The translations under genes and the position numbers were made by a program. Below the pieces are notes generated by a model. The model worked only from the letters and a program-made list of their open reading frames with translations, searched no databases and had not been told where the DNA came from. A DNA stretch of 64,000 nucleotides from Rhynchopus euleeides (taxonomy: Eukaryota > Euglenozoa > Diplonemea > Diplonemida > Diplonemidae), in NCBI GenBank assembly GCA_963210315.1, contig OY723242.1:1240001-1304000 (forward strand), in the 5' to 3' direction. How positions within the stretch are numbered: the first letter of the stretch is position 1; each line of letters starts with the position of its first letter. This document shows, in pieces, positions 30,078-43,506 of this stretch.

Positions 30078-33000
30078 TCCCACCCACAAACGGGTTACCC
30101 CCTGCCTCTAGGGGTTCCCCCCACCCACAAATGGGTTACCCCCTACCTCTAGGGGTTCCCCCCACCCACAAATGGGTTACCCCCTGCCTCTAGGGGTTCC
30201 CCCCACCCACTAATGGGTTACCCCCTGCCTCTAGGGGTTCCCCCCACCCACAAATGGGTTACCCCCTACCTCTAGGGGTTCCCCCCACCCACAAATGGGT
30301 TACGCCCTGCCTCTAGGGGTTCCCCCCACCCACTAATGGGTTACCCCCTGCCTCTAGGGGTTCCCCCCACCCACAAATGGGTTACCCCCTGCCTCTAGGG
30401 GTTCCCCCCAGCCGCAAATGGGTTACCCCCTGCCTCTAGGGGTTCCCCCCACCCACAAATGGGTTACCCCCTACCTCTAGGGGTTCCCCCCACCCACAAA
30501 TGGGTTACGCCCTGCCTCTAGGGGTTCCCCCCACCCACAAATAGGTTACCCCCTGCCTCTAGGGGTTCCCCCCAGCCGCAAATGGGTTACCCCCTGCCTC
30601 TAGGGGTTCCCCCCACCCACAAATGGGTTACCCCCTACCTCTAGGGGTTCCCCCCACCCACAAATGGGTTACCCCCTACCTCTAGGGGTTCCCCCCACCC
30701 ACAAATGGGTTACCCCCTGCCTCTAGGGGTTCCCCCCACCCACTAATGGGTTACCCCCTGCCTCTAGGGGTTCCCCCCACCCACAAATGGGTTACCCCCT
30801 ACCTCTAGGGGTTCCCCCCACCCACAAATGGGTTACGCCCTGCCTCTAGGGGTTCCCCCCACCCACTAATGGGTTACCCCCTGCCTCTAGGGGTTCCCCC
30901 CAGCCACAACTGGGTTACCCCCTGCCTCTAGGGGTTCCCCCCACCCACAAATAGGTTACCCCCTGCCTCTAGGGGTTCCCCCCAGCCGCAAATGGGTTAC
31001 CCCCTGCCTCTAGGGGTTCCCCCCACCCACAAATGGGTTACCCCCTACCTCTAGGGGTTCCCCCCACCCACAAATGGGTTACCCCCTACCTCTAGGGGTT
31101 CCCCCCACCCACAAATGGGTTACCCCCTGCCTCTAGGGGTTCCCCCCACCCACTAATGGGTTACCCCCTGCCTCTAGGGGTTCCCCCCACCCACAAATGG
31201 GTTACCCCCTACCTCTAGGGGTTCCCCCCACCCACAAATGGGTTACGCCCTGCCTCTAGGGGTTCCCCCCACCCACTAATGGGTTACCCCCTGCCTCTAG
31301 GGGTTCCCCCCAGCCACAACTGGGTTACCCCCTGCCTCTAGGGGTTCCCCCCACCCACAAATAGGTTACCCCCTGCCTCTAGGGGTTCCCCCCAGCCGCA
31401 AATGGGTTACCCCCTGCCTCTAGGGGTTCCCCCCACCCACAAATGGGTTACCCCCTACCTCTAGGGGTTCCCCCCACCCACAAATGGGTTACCCCCTACC
31501 TCTAGGGGTTCCCCCCACCCACAAATGGGTTACCCCCTGCCTCTAGGGGTTCCCCCCACCCACTAATGGGTTACCCCCTGCCTCTAGGGGTTCCCCCCAG
31601 CCACAACTGGGTTACCCCCTGCCTCTAGGGGTTCCCCCCACCCACAAATAGGTTACCCCCTGCCTCTAGGGGTTCCCCCCAGCCGCAAATGGGTTACCCC
31701 CTGCCTCTAGGGGTTCCCCCCACCCACAAATGGGTTACCCCCTACCTCTAGGGGTTCCCCCCACCCACAAATGGGTTACCCCCTGCCTCTAGGGGTTCCC
31801 CCCACCCACAAATGGGTTACCCCCTGCCTCTAGGGGTTCCCCCCAGCCACAAATGGGTTACCCCCTGCCTCTAGGGGTTCCCCCCACCCACTAATGGGTT
31901 ACCCCCTACCTCTAGGGGTTCCCCCCACCCACAAATGGGTTACCCCCTGCCTCTAGGGGTTCGCCCCACCCACAAATGGGTTACCCCCTACCTCTAGGGG
32001 TTCCCCCCACCCACAAATGCGTTACCCCCTGCCTCTAGGGGTTCCCCCCACCCACTAATGGGTTACCCCCTACCTCTAGGGGTTCCCCCCACCCACAAAT
32101 GGGTTACCCCCTGCCTCTAGGGGTTCGCCCCACCCACAAATGGGTTACCCCCTACCTCTAGGGGTTCCCCCCACCCACAAATGGGTTACCCCCTGCCTCT
32201 AGGGGTTCCCCCCACCCACAAATGGGTTACCCCCTACCTCTAGGGGTTCCCCCCACCCACAAATGGGTTACCCCCTGCCTCTAGGGGTTCCCCCCACCCA
32301 CTAATGGGTTACCCCCTGCCTCTAGGGGTTCCCCCCACCCACAAATGGGTTACCCCCTGCCTCTAGGGGTTCCCCCCACCCACTAATGGGTTACCCCCTG
32401 CCTCTAGGGGTTCCCCCCACCCACAAATGGGTTACCCCCTGCCTCTAGGGGTTCGCCCCACCCACAAATGGGTTACCCCCTACCTCTAGGGGTTCCCCCC
32501 ACCCACAAATGGGTTACCCCCTGCCTCTAGGGGTTCCCCCCACCCACTAATGGGTTACCCCCTGCCTCTAGGGGTTCCCCCCACCCACAGATGGGTTACC
32601 CCCTACCTCTAGGGGTTCCCCCCACCCACAAATGGGTTAGCCCCTGCCTCTAGGGGTTCCCCCCACCCACAAATGGGTTACCCCCTGCCTCTACGGGTTC
32701 CCCCCACCCACTAATGGGTTACCCCCTACCTCTAGGGGTTCCCCCCACCCACAAATGGGTTACCCCCTGCCTCTAGGGGTTCCCCCCACCCACTAATGGG
32801 TTACCCCCTACCTCTAGGGGTTCCCCCCAGCCACAAATGGGTTACCCCCTGCCTCTAGGGGTTCCCCCCACCCACAAATGGGTTACCCCCTGCCTCTAGG
32901 GGTTCCCCCCACCCACAAATGGGTTACCCCCTGCCTCTAGGGGTTCCCCCCACCCACTAATGGGTTACCCCCTACCTCTAGGGGTTCCCCCCACCCACAA

Positions 33001-36000
33001 ATGGGTTACCCCCTGCCTCTAGGGGTTCCCCCCACCCACAAATGGGTTACCCCCTACCTCTAGGGGTTCCCCCCACCCACTAATGGGTTACCCCCTGCCT
33101 CTAGGGGTTCCCCCCACCCACAAATGGGTTACCCCCTGCCTCTAGGGGTTCCCCCCACCCACTAATGGGTTACCCCCTGCCTCTAGGGGTTCCCCCCAGC
33201 CACAACTGGGTTACCCCCTGCCTCTAGGGGTTCCCCCCACCCACAAATAGGTTACCCCCTGCCTCTAGGGGTTCCCCCCAGCCGCAAATGGGTTACCCCC
33301 TGCCTCTAGGGGTTCCCCCCACCCACAAATAGGTTACCCCCTGCCTCTAGGGGTTCCCCCCACCCACAAATGGGTTACCCCCTACCTCTAGGGGTTCCCC
33401 CCACCCACAAATGGGTTACCCCCTGCCTCTAGGGGTTCCCCCCACCCACAAATGGGTTACCCCCTGCCTCTAGGGGTTCCCCCCAGCCACAAATGGGTTA
33501 CCCCCTGCCTCTAGGGGTTCCCCCCACCCACTAATGGGTTACCCCCTACCTCTAGGGGTTCCCCCCACCCACAAATGGGTTACCCCCTGCCTCTAGGGGT
33601 TCGCCCCACCCACAAATGGGTTACCCCCTACCTCTAGGGGTTCCCCCCACCCACAAATGGGTTACCCCCTGCCTCTAGGGGTTCCCCCCACCCACAAATG
33701 GGTTACCCCCTACCTCTAGGGGTTCCCCCCACCCACAAATGGGTTACCCCCTGCCTCTAGGGGTTCCCCCCACCCACTAATGGGTTACCCCCTGCCTCTA
33801 GGGGTTCCCCCCAGCCACAAATGGGTTACCCCCTGCCTCTAGGGGTTCCCCCCACCCACTAATGGGTTACCCCCTGCCTCTAGGGGTTCCCCCCAGCCAC
33901 AAATGGGTTACCCCCTACCTCTAGGGGTTCCCCCCACCCACTAATGGGTTACCCCCTGCCTCTAGGGGTTCCCCCCAGCCACAAATGGGTTACCCCCTGC
34001 CTCTAGGGGTTCCCCCCACCCACAAATGGGTTACCCCCTGCCTCTAGGGGTTCCCCCCACCCACTAATGGGTTACCCCCTACCTCTAGGGGTTCCCCCCA
34101 CCCACAAATGGGTTACCCCCTGCCTCTAGGGGTTCCCCCCACCCACTAATGGGTTACCCCCTGCCTCTAGGGGTTCCCCCCACCCACTAATGGGTTACCC
34201 CCTACCTCTAGGGGTTCCCCCCACCCACTAATGGGTTACCCCCTGCCTCTAGGGGTTCCCCCCAGCCACAAATGGGTTACCCCCTGCCTCTAGGGGTTCC
34301 CCCCACCCACAAATGGGTTACCCCCTGCCTCTAGGGGTTCCCCCCACCCACTAATGGGTTACCCCCTACCTCTAGGGGTTCCCCCCACCCACAAATGGGT
34401 TACCCCCTGCCTCTAGGGGTTCCCCCCACCCACTAATGGGTTACCCCCTGCCTCTAGGGGTTCCCCCCAGCCACAAATGGGTTACCCCCTGCCTCTAGGG
34501 GTTCCCCCCACCCACAAATGGGTTACCCCCTGCCTCTAGGGGTTCCCCCCACCCACTAATGGGTTACCCCCTACCTCTAGGGGTTCCCCCCACCCACAAA
34601 TGGGTTACCCCCTGCCTCTAGGGGTTCGCCCCACCCACAAATGGGTTACCCCCTACCTCTAGGGGTTCCCCCCACCCACAAATGGGTTACCCCCTGCCTC
34701 TAGGGGTTCCCCCCACCCACTAATGGGTTACCCCCTGCCTCTAGGGGTTCCCCCCACCCACAAATGGGTTACCCCCTACCTCTAGGGGTTCCCCCCACCC
34801 ACAAATGGGTTAGCCCCTGCCTCTAGGGGTTCCCCCCACCCACAAATGGGTTACCCCCTGCCTCTAGGGGTTCCCCCCACCCACTAATGGGTTACCCCCT
34901 ACCTCTAGGGGTTCCCCCCACCCACAAATGGGTTACCCCCTGCCTCTAGGGGTTCCCCCCACCCACTAATGGGTTACCCCCTACCTCTAGGGGTTCCCCC
35001 CAGCCACAAATGGGTTACCCCCTGCCTCTAGGGGTTCCCCCCACCCACAAATGGGTTACCCCCTGCCTCTAGGGGTTCCCCCCACCCACAAATGGGTTAC
35101 CCCCTACCTCTAGGGGTTCCCCCCACCCACTAATGGGTTACCCCCTGCCTCTAGGGGTTCCCCCCACCCACAAATGGGTTACCCCCTGCCTCTAGGGGTT
35201 CCCCCCACCCACTAATGGGTTACCCCCTACCTCTAGGGGTTCCCCCCACCCACAAATGGGTTACCCCCTACCTCTAGGGGTTCCCCCCACCCACTAATGG
35301 GTTACCCCCTGCCTCTAGGGGTTCCCCCCACCCACAAATGGGTTACCCCCTACCTCTAGGGGTTCCCCCCACCCACTAATGGGTTACCCCCTACCTCTAG
35401 GGGTTCCCCCCACCCACAAATGGGTTACCCCCTACCTCTAGGGGTTCCCCCCACCCACTAATGGGTTACCCCCTGCCTCTAGGGGTTCCCCCCACCCACA
35501 AATGGGTTACCCCCTACCTCTAGGGGTTCCCCCCACCCACTAATGGGTTACCCCCTACCTCTAGGGGTTCCCCCCACCCACAAATGGGTTACCCCCTACC
35601 TCTAGGGGTTCCCCCCACCCACTAATGGGTTACCCCCTGCCTCTAGGGGTTCCCCCCACCCACTAATGGGTTACCCCCTGCCTCTAGGGGTTCCCCCCAC
35701 CCACTAATGGGTTACCCCCTGCCTCTAGGGGTTCCCCCCACCCACTAATGGGTTACCCCCTGCCTCTAGGGGTTCCCCCCACCCACTAATGGGTTACCCC
35801 CTGCCTCTAGGGGTTCCCCCCAGCCACAAATGGGTTACCCCCTGCCTCTAGGGGTTCCCCCCACCCACAAATGGGTTACCCCCTGCCTCTAGGGGTTCCC
35901 CCCACCCACTAATGGGTTACCCCCTACCTCTAGGGGTTCCCCCCACCCACAAATGGGTTACCCCCTGCCTCTAGGGGTTCGCCCCACCCACAAATGGGTT

Positions 36001-39000
36001 ACCCCCTACCTCTAGGGGTTCCCCCCACCCACAAATGGGTTCCCCCCACCCACTAATGGGTTACCCCCTGCCTCTAGGGGTTCCCCCCACCCACAAATGG
36101 GTTACCCCCTACCTCTAGGGGTTCCCCCCACCCACAAATGGGTTAGCCCCTGCCTCTAGGGGTTCCCCCCACCCACAAATGGGTTACCCCCTGCCTCTAG
36201 GGGTTCCCCCCACCCACAAATGGGTTACCCCCTGCCTCTAGGGGTTCCCCCCACCCACTAATGGGTTACCCCCTACCTCTAGGGGTTCCCCCCACCCACA
36301 AATGGGTTACCCCCTGCCTCTAGGGGTTCCCCCCACCCACTAATGGGTTACCCCCTGCCTCTAGGGGTTCCCCCCACCCACAAATGGGTTACCCCCTGCC
36401 TCTAGGGGTTCCCCCCACCCACTAATGGGTTACCCCCTGCCTCTAGGGGTTCCCCCCAGCCACAAATGGGTTACCCCCTGCCTCTAGGGGTTCCCCCCAC
36501 CCACAAATGGGTTACCCCCTGCCTCTAGGGGTTCCCCCCACCCACTAATGGGTTACCCCCTACCTCTAGGGGTTCCCCCCAGCCACAAATGGGTTACCCC
36601 CTGCCTCTAGGGGTTCCCCCCACCCACAAATGGGTTACCCCCTGCCTCTAGGGGTTCCCCCCACCCACAAATGGGTTCCCCCCACCCACTAATGGGTTAC
36701 CCCCTGCCTCTAGGGGTTCCCCCCACCCACAAATGGGTTACCCCCTACCTCTAGGGGTTCCCCCCACCCACAAATGGGTTAGCCCCTGCCTCTAGGGGTT
36801 CCCCCCACCCACAAATGGGTTACCCCCTGCCTCTAGGGGTTCCCCCCACCCACAAATGGGTTACCCCCTGCCTCTAGGGGTTCCCCCCACCCACTAATGG
36901 GTTACCCCCTACCTCTAGGGGTTCCCCCCACCCACAAATGGGTTACCCCCTGCCTCTAGGGGTTCCCCCCACCCACTAATGGGTTACCCCCTACCTCTAG
37001 GGGTTCCCCCCAGCCACAAATGGGTTACCCCCTGCCTCTAGGGGTTCCCCCCACCCACAAATGGGTTACCCCCTGCCTCTAGGGGTTCCCCCCACCCACA
37101 AATGGGTTACCCCCTACCTCTAGGGGTTCCCCCCACCCACTAATGGGTTACCCCCTGCCTCTAGGGGTTCCCCCCACCCACAAATGGGTTACCCCCTGCC
37201 TCTAGGGGTTCCCCCCACCCACTAATGGGTTACCCCCTACCTCTAGGGGTTCCCCCCACCCACAAATGGGTTACCCCCTACCTCTAGGGGTTCCCCCCAC
37301 CCACTAATGGGTTACCCCCTGCCTCTAGGGGTTCCCCCCACCCACAAATGGGTTACCCCCTACCTCTAGGGGTTCCCCCCACCCACTAATGGGTTACCCC
37401 CTACCTCTAGGGGTTCCCCCCACCCACAAATGGGTTACCCCCTACCTCTAGGGGTTCCCCCCACCCACTAATGGGTTACCCCCTGCCTCTAGGGGTTCCC
37501 CCCACCCACTAATGGGTTACCCCCTGCCTCTAGGGGTTCCCCCCACCCACTAATGGGTTACCCCCTGCCTCTAGGGGTTCCCCCCAGCCACAAATGGGTT
37601 ACCCCCTGCCTCTAGGGGTTCCCCCCACCCACAAATGGGTTACCCCCTGCCTCTAGGGGTTCCCCCCACCCACTAATGGGTTACCCCCTACCTCTAGGGG
37701 TTCCCCCCACCCACAAATGGGTTACCCCCTGCCTCTAGGGGTTCGCCCCACCCACAAATGGGTTACCCCCTACCTCTAGGGGTTCCCCCCACCCACAAAT
37801 GGGTTCCCCCCACCCACTAATGGGTTACCCCCTGCCTCTAGGGGTTCCCCCCACCCACAAATGGGTTACCCCCTACCTCTAGGGGTTCCCCCCACCCACA
37901 AATGGGTTAGCCCCTGCCTCTAGGGGTTCCCCCCACCCACAAATGGGTTACCCCCTGCCTCTAGGGGTTCCCCCCACCCACAAATGGGTTACCCCCTGCC
38001 TCTAGGGGTTCCCCCCACCCACTAATGGGTTACCCCCTACCTCTAGGGGTTCCCCCCACCCACAAATGGGTTACCCCCTGCCTCTAGGGGTTCCCCCCAC
38101 CCACTAATGGGTTACCCCCTGCCTCTAGGGGTTCCCCCCACCCACAAATGGGTTACCCCCTGCCTCTAGGGGTTCCCCCCACCCACTAATGGGTTACCCC
38201 CTGCCTCTAGGGGTTCCCCCCAGCCACAAATGGGTTACCCCCTGCCTCTAGGGGTTCCCCCCACCCACAAATGGGTTACCCCCTGCCTCTAGGGGTTCCC
38301 CCCACCCACTAATGGGTTACCCCCTACCTCTAGGGGTTCCCCCCAGCCACAAATGGGTTACCCCCTGCCTCTAGGGGTTCCCCCCACCCACAAATGGGTT
38401 ACCCCCTGCCGCTAGGGGTTCCCCCCAGCCGCAAATGGGTTACCCCCTGCCTCTAGGGGTTCCCCCCACCCACAAATGGGTTACCCCCTGCCTCTAGGGG
38501 TTCCCCCCACCCACTAATGGGTTACCCCCTGCCTCTAGGGGTTCCCCCCACCCACAAATGGGTTACCCCCTACCTCTAGGGGTTCCCCCCAGCCACAAAT
38601 GGGTTACCCCCTGCCTCTAGGGGTTCCCCCCACCCACAAATGGGTTACCCCCTGCCTCTAGGGGTTCCCCCCACCCACAAATGGGTTACCCCCTGCCTCT
38701 AGGGGTTCCCCCCAGCCACAAATGGGTTACCCCCTACCTCTAGGGGTTCCCCCCACCCACAAATGGGTTACCCCCTGCCTCTAGGGGTTCCCCCCAGCCA
38801 CAAATGGGTTACCCCCTGCCTCTAGGGGTTCCCCCCACCCACTAATGGGTTACCCCCTACCTCTAGGGGTTCCCCCCACCCAGAAACGGGTTACCCCCTA
38901 CCTCTAGGGGTTCCCCCCAGCCACAAATGGGTTACCCCCTACCTCTAGGGGTTCCCCCCAGCCACAAACGGGTTACCCCCTACCTCTAGGGGTTCCCCCC

Positions 39001-40686
39001 ACCCACAAATGGGTTACCCCCTACCTCTAGGGGTTCCCCCCACCCACAAATGGGTTACCCCCTGCCTCTAGGGGTTCCCCCCACCCAGAAACGGGTTACC
39101 CCCTACCTCTAGGGGTTCCCCCCACCCACAAATGGGTTACCCCCTGCCTCTAGGGGTTCCCCCCACCCACAAACGGGTTACCCCCTACCACTAGGGGTTC
39201 CCCCCACCCACAAATGGGTTACCCCCTACCTCTAGGGGTTCCCCCCAGCCACAAATGGGTTACCCCCTGCCTCTAGGGGTTCCCCCCACCCACAAACGGG
39301 TTACCCCCTACCTCTAGGGGTTCCCCCCACCCACAAATGGGTTACCCCCTGCCTCTAGGGGTTCCCCCCACCCACAAACGGGTTACCCCCTACCTCTAGG
39401 GGTTCCCCCCACCCACAAATGGGTTACCCCCTACCTCTAGGGGTTCCCCCCACCCACAAATGGGTTACCCCCTGCCTCTAGGGGTTCCCCCCACCCACAA
39501 ACGGGTTACCCCCTACCTCTAGGGGTTCCCCCCACCCACAAATGGGTTACCCCCTACCTCTAGGGGTTCCCCCCAGCCACAAATGGGTTACCCCCTACCT
39601 CTAGGGGTTCCCCCCACCCACAAACGGGTTACCCCCTGCCTCTAGGGGTTCCCCCCAGCCACAAATGTCTTACCCCTTGCCTCTAGGGGTTCCCCCCAGC
39701 CACAAATGGGTTACCCCCTGCCTCTAGGGGTTCCCCCCACCCACAAATAGGTTGCCCCCTACCTCTAGAGGTTCCCCCCAGCCACTAATGGGTTGCCCCC
39801 GACCTCTAGAGGTTCCCCCCAGCCACCAATGGGTTGCCCCCTACCTCTAGAGGTTCCCCCCAGCCACTAATGGGTTGCCACCTACCTCTAGAGGTTCCCC
39901 CCAGCCACCAATAGGTTGCCCCCTACCTCTAGAGGTTCCCCCCAGCCACCAATGGGTTGCCACATACCTCTAGAGGTTCCCCCCAGCCACCAATGGGTTG
40001 CCACCTACCTCTAGAGGTTCCCCCCAGCCACCAATAGGTTGCCCCCTACCTCTAGAGGTTCCCCCCAGCCACTAATGGGTTGCCCCCTACCTCTAGGGGT
40101 TCCCCCCAGCCACTAATGGGTTGCCACCTACCTCTAGAGGTTCCCCCCAGCCACCAATGGGTTGCCACCTACCTCTAGAGGTTCCCCCCAGTCACTAATG
40201 GGTTGCCACCTACCTCTAGAGGTTCCCCCCAGCCACCAATAGGTTGCCCCCTACCTCTAGAGGTTCCCCCCAGCCACTAATGGGTTGCCCCCTACCTCTA
40301 GAGGTTCCCCCCAGCCACTAATGGGTTGCCACCTACCTCTAGAGGTTCCCCCCAGCCACCAATGGGTTGCCACCTACCTCTAGAGGTTCCCCCCAGTCAC
40401 TAATGGGTTGCCACCTACCTCTAGAGGTTCCCCCCAGCCACCAATAGGTTGCCCCCTACCTCTAGAGGTTCCCCCCAGCCACCAATGGGTTGCCCCCTAC
40501 CTCTAGAGGTTCCCCCCAGCCACCAATAGGTTGCCCCCTACCTCTAGAGGTTCCCCCCAGTCACTAATGGGTTGCCCCCTACCTCTAGGGGTTCCCCCCA
40601 GCCACTAATGGGTTGCCACCTACCTCTAGAGGTTCCCCCCAGCCACCAATAGGTTGCCCCCTACCTCTAGAGGTTCCCCCCAGCCA
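30078..40686. repeat. 10.6-kb minisatellite array of a 41-bp unit, about 258 copies
   Basis: The unit combines GGGTTACCCCCTRCC, TCTAGGGGTTCCCCCC and ASCCACWAAT. Variation is limited to a few positions (G/A in TGCC or TACC; ACCC/AGCC; CAAAT/CTAAT). Higher-order structure is present: AGCCGCA variants at 30574, 30984 and 31394 are exactly 410 bp (ten units) apart. A truncated 21-bp unit occurs at about 36037, 36673 and 37801, spaced by whole units plus 21. From about 39749 the array switches to a subfamily with GGTTGCCCCC and the palindrome CCTCTAGAGG. No ORFs cross it. It is C-rich on this strand, and the other strand could form G-quadruplexes. Such arrays occur in subtelomeres and centromeres, but location cannot be inferred. 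Confidence 0.95.
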
Positions 40687-41139
40687 CCCCCGCCCCCCCC
40701 CCCCCCCCCCATGACTTCATCCCGTCCCCACCCAAAGCTCAAGCTTCCTGGACACGCTCGTTTGAGCAATCTGGAATCTGTAGAAGGCTCGCCGTGTAGG
40801 CGGCCTTGGCTATTTTGCCGGCTTGCTGGTCTGCGGCCCAGGATGCGCCTGCAGCGCCGTGTTGTCCCACGTTCTTGAGGCACGAAGCTTGAGGATTCTC
40901 TGGCAGATATGTTCACGATGTCATTCACGTCTCAACGGGTTCTTCGGGTGTCCCATTCAAAAAAACACCCGAAAAATATGACGACTTTGCTAAACTGGAC
41001 CCAACTCCCCATACTCTTTTTTTTGCCATTTTTCAGCATTTTCCCCCGATTTTTCGGTTTTTTTTTTTGAAAAAATTTATTTTTTGTCCAGAATCGACAC
41101 CCCCCGAAATTAAATAATTACCCCCCCATCACCACCCAC
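40687..41139. other. Array edge and A/T-rich spacer
   Basis: Begins with a C homopolymer run (40688-40710) at the array edge. Unique-looking sequence follows to 40940, then A/T-rich foldback-type sequence (41015-41100) containing AATCGACACCCC, also seen at 29838. No gene is supported. Confidence 0.4.
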
Positions 41140-41848
41140 CCCACCTGATTTGGCCCAAAACGGGTTCCGCCGAACGCCGCCACACCACCGCCCAACTCCG
41201 CCCAACGCCGCCCAACTCCGCCAAACTCGGGTCAAAATTAGCTCCAAAGTGGCGGACACTACCTGTTTTGCCTTTGCAGACGGGGGGGGGAGGTGTTGTA
41301 CTGAGGGATTTTCGCTCAGAAATGCTGAAAAATGAGCCGCCTCACAATATTGGTGACCCTCCACCATCTTCCCAGCACAACTGGAGAGCCACCCACTCTG
41401 CTGCAGTTTGCCGAAGCTAGTACCTGGCGCAGTAACCCAGCGCGTTCACTCCATCGACCTGTACAAGAAGCAGCCCAGCCAGTGGCACAAGCCCAGGCCG
41501 AGGGGGATGACGTTCTGTCGGGGTACCCGAGGGAACAGAGAGGTAACAGAGCGGGATATCCGTGGGATGTCCCTCGCTGTTACTCTCGTGTCTTCTGCAG
41601 GGTTCCACCTTGGTGTAGGATATCCAACGCGAGAAGCAACATCCCGTGGAGGTTATCCCATAGGATATCCTACCCAAGTTCTGGGAATCGAACCACCACC
41701 TACGGTTTTCACGCCCGAATACACAGGCTCCATGACAGCACATGGCGGACAACCCAGAATCGAGCGCGGTGGCTCCAGCACATCTCCCGACGGCGTTCCC
41801 CCGAGGGGAGCCTCGCCCGGGTGTACTTTGCACAGAGGAGGGGCGACC
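41140..41848. repeat. Dispersed 0.7-kb repeat D, copy 2
   Basis: Nearly identical to 20748-21468, in the same orientation, ending at the same GGGGCGACC boundary. Flanking sequences on both sides differ from copy 1, so the limits are real. The match crosses the first 36 codons of the coiled-coil ORF at 21362, showing that those codons are part of a repeat. Confidence 0.75.
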
Positions 41849-42464
41849 CGTCTGGGATGTCGACTGCCGCAGTCACGGTGTCGACACGCAGCACCTGAGC
41901 GGGTTTTGAACCCGGGACCGTCAATTATCAGGCAGGACCTCAGGCCTTGGGGGGGGGTGCCGACCCGGGCTTCCCCTCCCGGTGCCCTCGCCTCGAAGGG
42001 AGGACGACCCCGACCTGGTGGGATTCGAAGGACTTGAGTACGAGACGTACGCCACAGGGGGGTCTGGGGGGCGGAGCCCCCCAGCCGCCGGAGGCCACGG
42101 TAGTGAACGTCTGGCTCTCCAGTTGGCCAGCAAGGCGAACTGTACGGGGGACAGACTTCCCTTCCATCCTTGTCCGCGCCCTGTCGACTGGGGAAAACTT
42201 AGAAAAAGTTTTTTCCTCTGCGAAACAACCTTAGAAAAAAATTCCCCTAACAAAATTCTTAGAAAAAAACTTTTTTTCCCCTTGGGGGCAGGCTTGCTCC
42301 TAACATGGAATACGGAATACACTCTCTGAAATATCTCGATTTTTTTCTAAGGATTTTCCTTAGGAAACTTTTTCCGAGGGGGGGGTGGGGATGAGTCCTC
42401 CAGACACCCGCCCCGTTTCTGTTTCTTCCCGGCAGCCAAAAAACCGGTGTTCTTTCCACCCAAG
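41849..42464 (-). repeat. Repeat tract with inverted GC hairpin copy and tRNA-like B box
   Basis: The hairpin core of the 1027-1370 family lies inverted at about 42055-42110. On the minus strand, GGGTTCAAAACCCG at about 41899-41912 matches a pol III B box with a short T-arm-like stem, but no complete tRNA or A box could be folded around it. Several AAAAATT-TTAGAAAAA words lie at 42190-42370. A tRNA-derived SINE end is possible. No protein gene is supported. Confidence 0.4.
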
Positions 42465-42650
42465 ACCCAGATGTTCACTACCGTGGCCTCCGGCGGCTGG
42501 GGGGCTCCGCCCCCCAGACCCCCCTGTGGCTTGTGCCTGTCTTGTCACCAAGTCCTTGCGCGTATGCCACTGTGGCATGTCAAGAAGGGGTGTCGTTGGA
42601 AAAAACGGTCCCGAAACCCATTTTTTGCTTTCATCCGGCAGCTGATGCTG
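42465..42650 (+). repeat. Dispersed GC-rich hairpin repeat, long copy
   Basis: Matches 1180-1370 in order and orientation: CAGATGTTCACTACCGTGG, the CTGGGGGGC/GCCCCCCAG hairpin, ACCAAGTCCTTGCGC, TGGCATGTCA and the CCCGAAACCCATTTTTTG block. Similarity continues well beyond the hairpin, so the mobile unit is about 190 bp rather than the hairpin alone. Confidence 0.65.
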
Positions 42651-43138
42651 GCGGGATCACTGGCCACAGGAGAGATGAGCCGTGGACGCCGGATACCCCA
42701 TCTAGCGAGTCGAACCAGTGGGAACTGTCAGGTGGCGCCGACCCTATAGGAGGTCATCAGGCCGCGCAACGCCTCATGCTGTTGAGGCAACCATCGCATG
42801 TATCGGTCGTACGCGCCTTACAGCACAATGAAAACAGGGCGGTTATTGCCGACATTTTGTTTGGCCGAGGATGGCGAGCTACCGGACCTGGGGCTGCCAG
42901 TGGTGGTCTCGATCGAGGAGGCCTTCACCATGCAGTTCCGGTTGCGGCAGTCGTGCCGAAACGAGCGACCATGAGTGACTTGTGACAGAATTTTCCAAGG
43001 CATTGCACTGCGTGAGGTTGTGGGACTGGCACAGGGAACTGCTGGGTCCGAAATCCAAGGCAAAAATCCTTAGAAAAAAGCAGGAATACATTTCCGGGAT
43101 TTTGGCTATTTTTCAAGGAATACGGAGCAAGCCTGCTT

Positions 43139-43248
43139 GGGGGCCCTCGCTACCAAGTGTGACTGAGTGAGAAAAAGTGAGCCGCGGCCCACTTTCCCGC
43201 ACTGACTGACGAGCTGTGACGAGCTGTGACTGGTAGCGAGGGCCCCCC
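43139..43248. repeat. Foldback with 17-bp perfect arms
   Basis: GGGGGCCCTCGCTACCA at 43139-43155 is the exact reverse complement of sequence at 43231-43247. The 75-bp interior holds GACGAGCTGT repeats and a CCGCGG palindrome. It could be a small foldback element or a hairpin-forming relic. Confidence 0.6.
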
Positions 43249-43307
43249 TTATAATTTAGGCCAACTGAGGTCAGGTGACTGTCCCATTTTTTCCGCTTTT
43301 TTGGCGT

Positions 43308-43506
43308 CACTTACTGTCACTTACGGTCACTTAGCTTCACTTACAGTCACCGCACTGTTACTTACAGTCACTTACCGTCACTTAGCGTCACTTAGTGTCA
43401 CTTAGGTCACTTAGCGGTCACTTAGCGGTCACTTACCGTCACTTAGCGTCACTTACAGTCACTTAGCTTCACTTACCGTCACTTAGTGTCACTCACAGTC
43501 ACTCAG
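43308..43506. repeat. Degenerate short tandem repeat of TCACTTA units
   Basis: About 19 imperfect units of the type GTCACTTASNG, 10-12 bases long, run without interruption. The unit composition differs from every other array in the window. No coding content. Confidence 0.75.

Noticed and set aside
30078..40686. CRISPR array
   Set aside because: Units are adjacent without unique spacers, each unit varies only at fixed positions, and the context is eukaryotic.
30078..40686. True telomeric repeat
   Set aside because: GGGTTA occurs once per 41-bp unit and never in tandem, so this is a minisatellite that merely contains the hexamer.
41895..41950. Complete tRNA on the minus strand
   Set aside because: Only a B box with a 4-bp T-arm-like stem is seen; acceptor and anticodon stems do not form.
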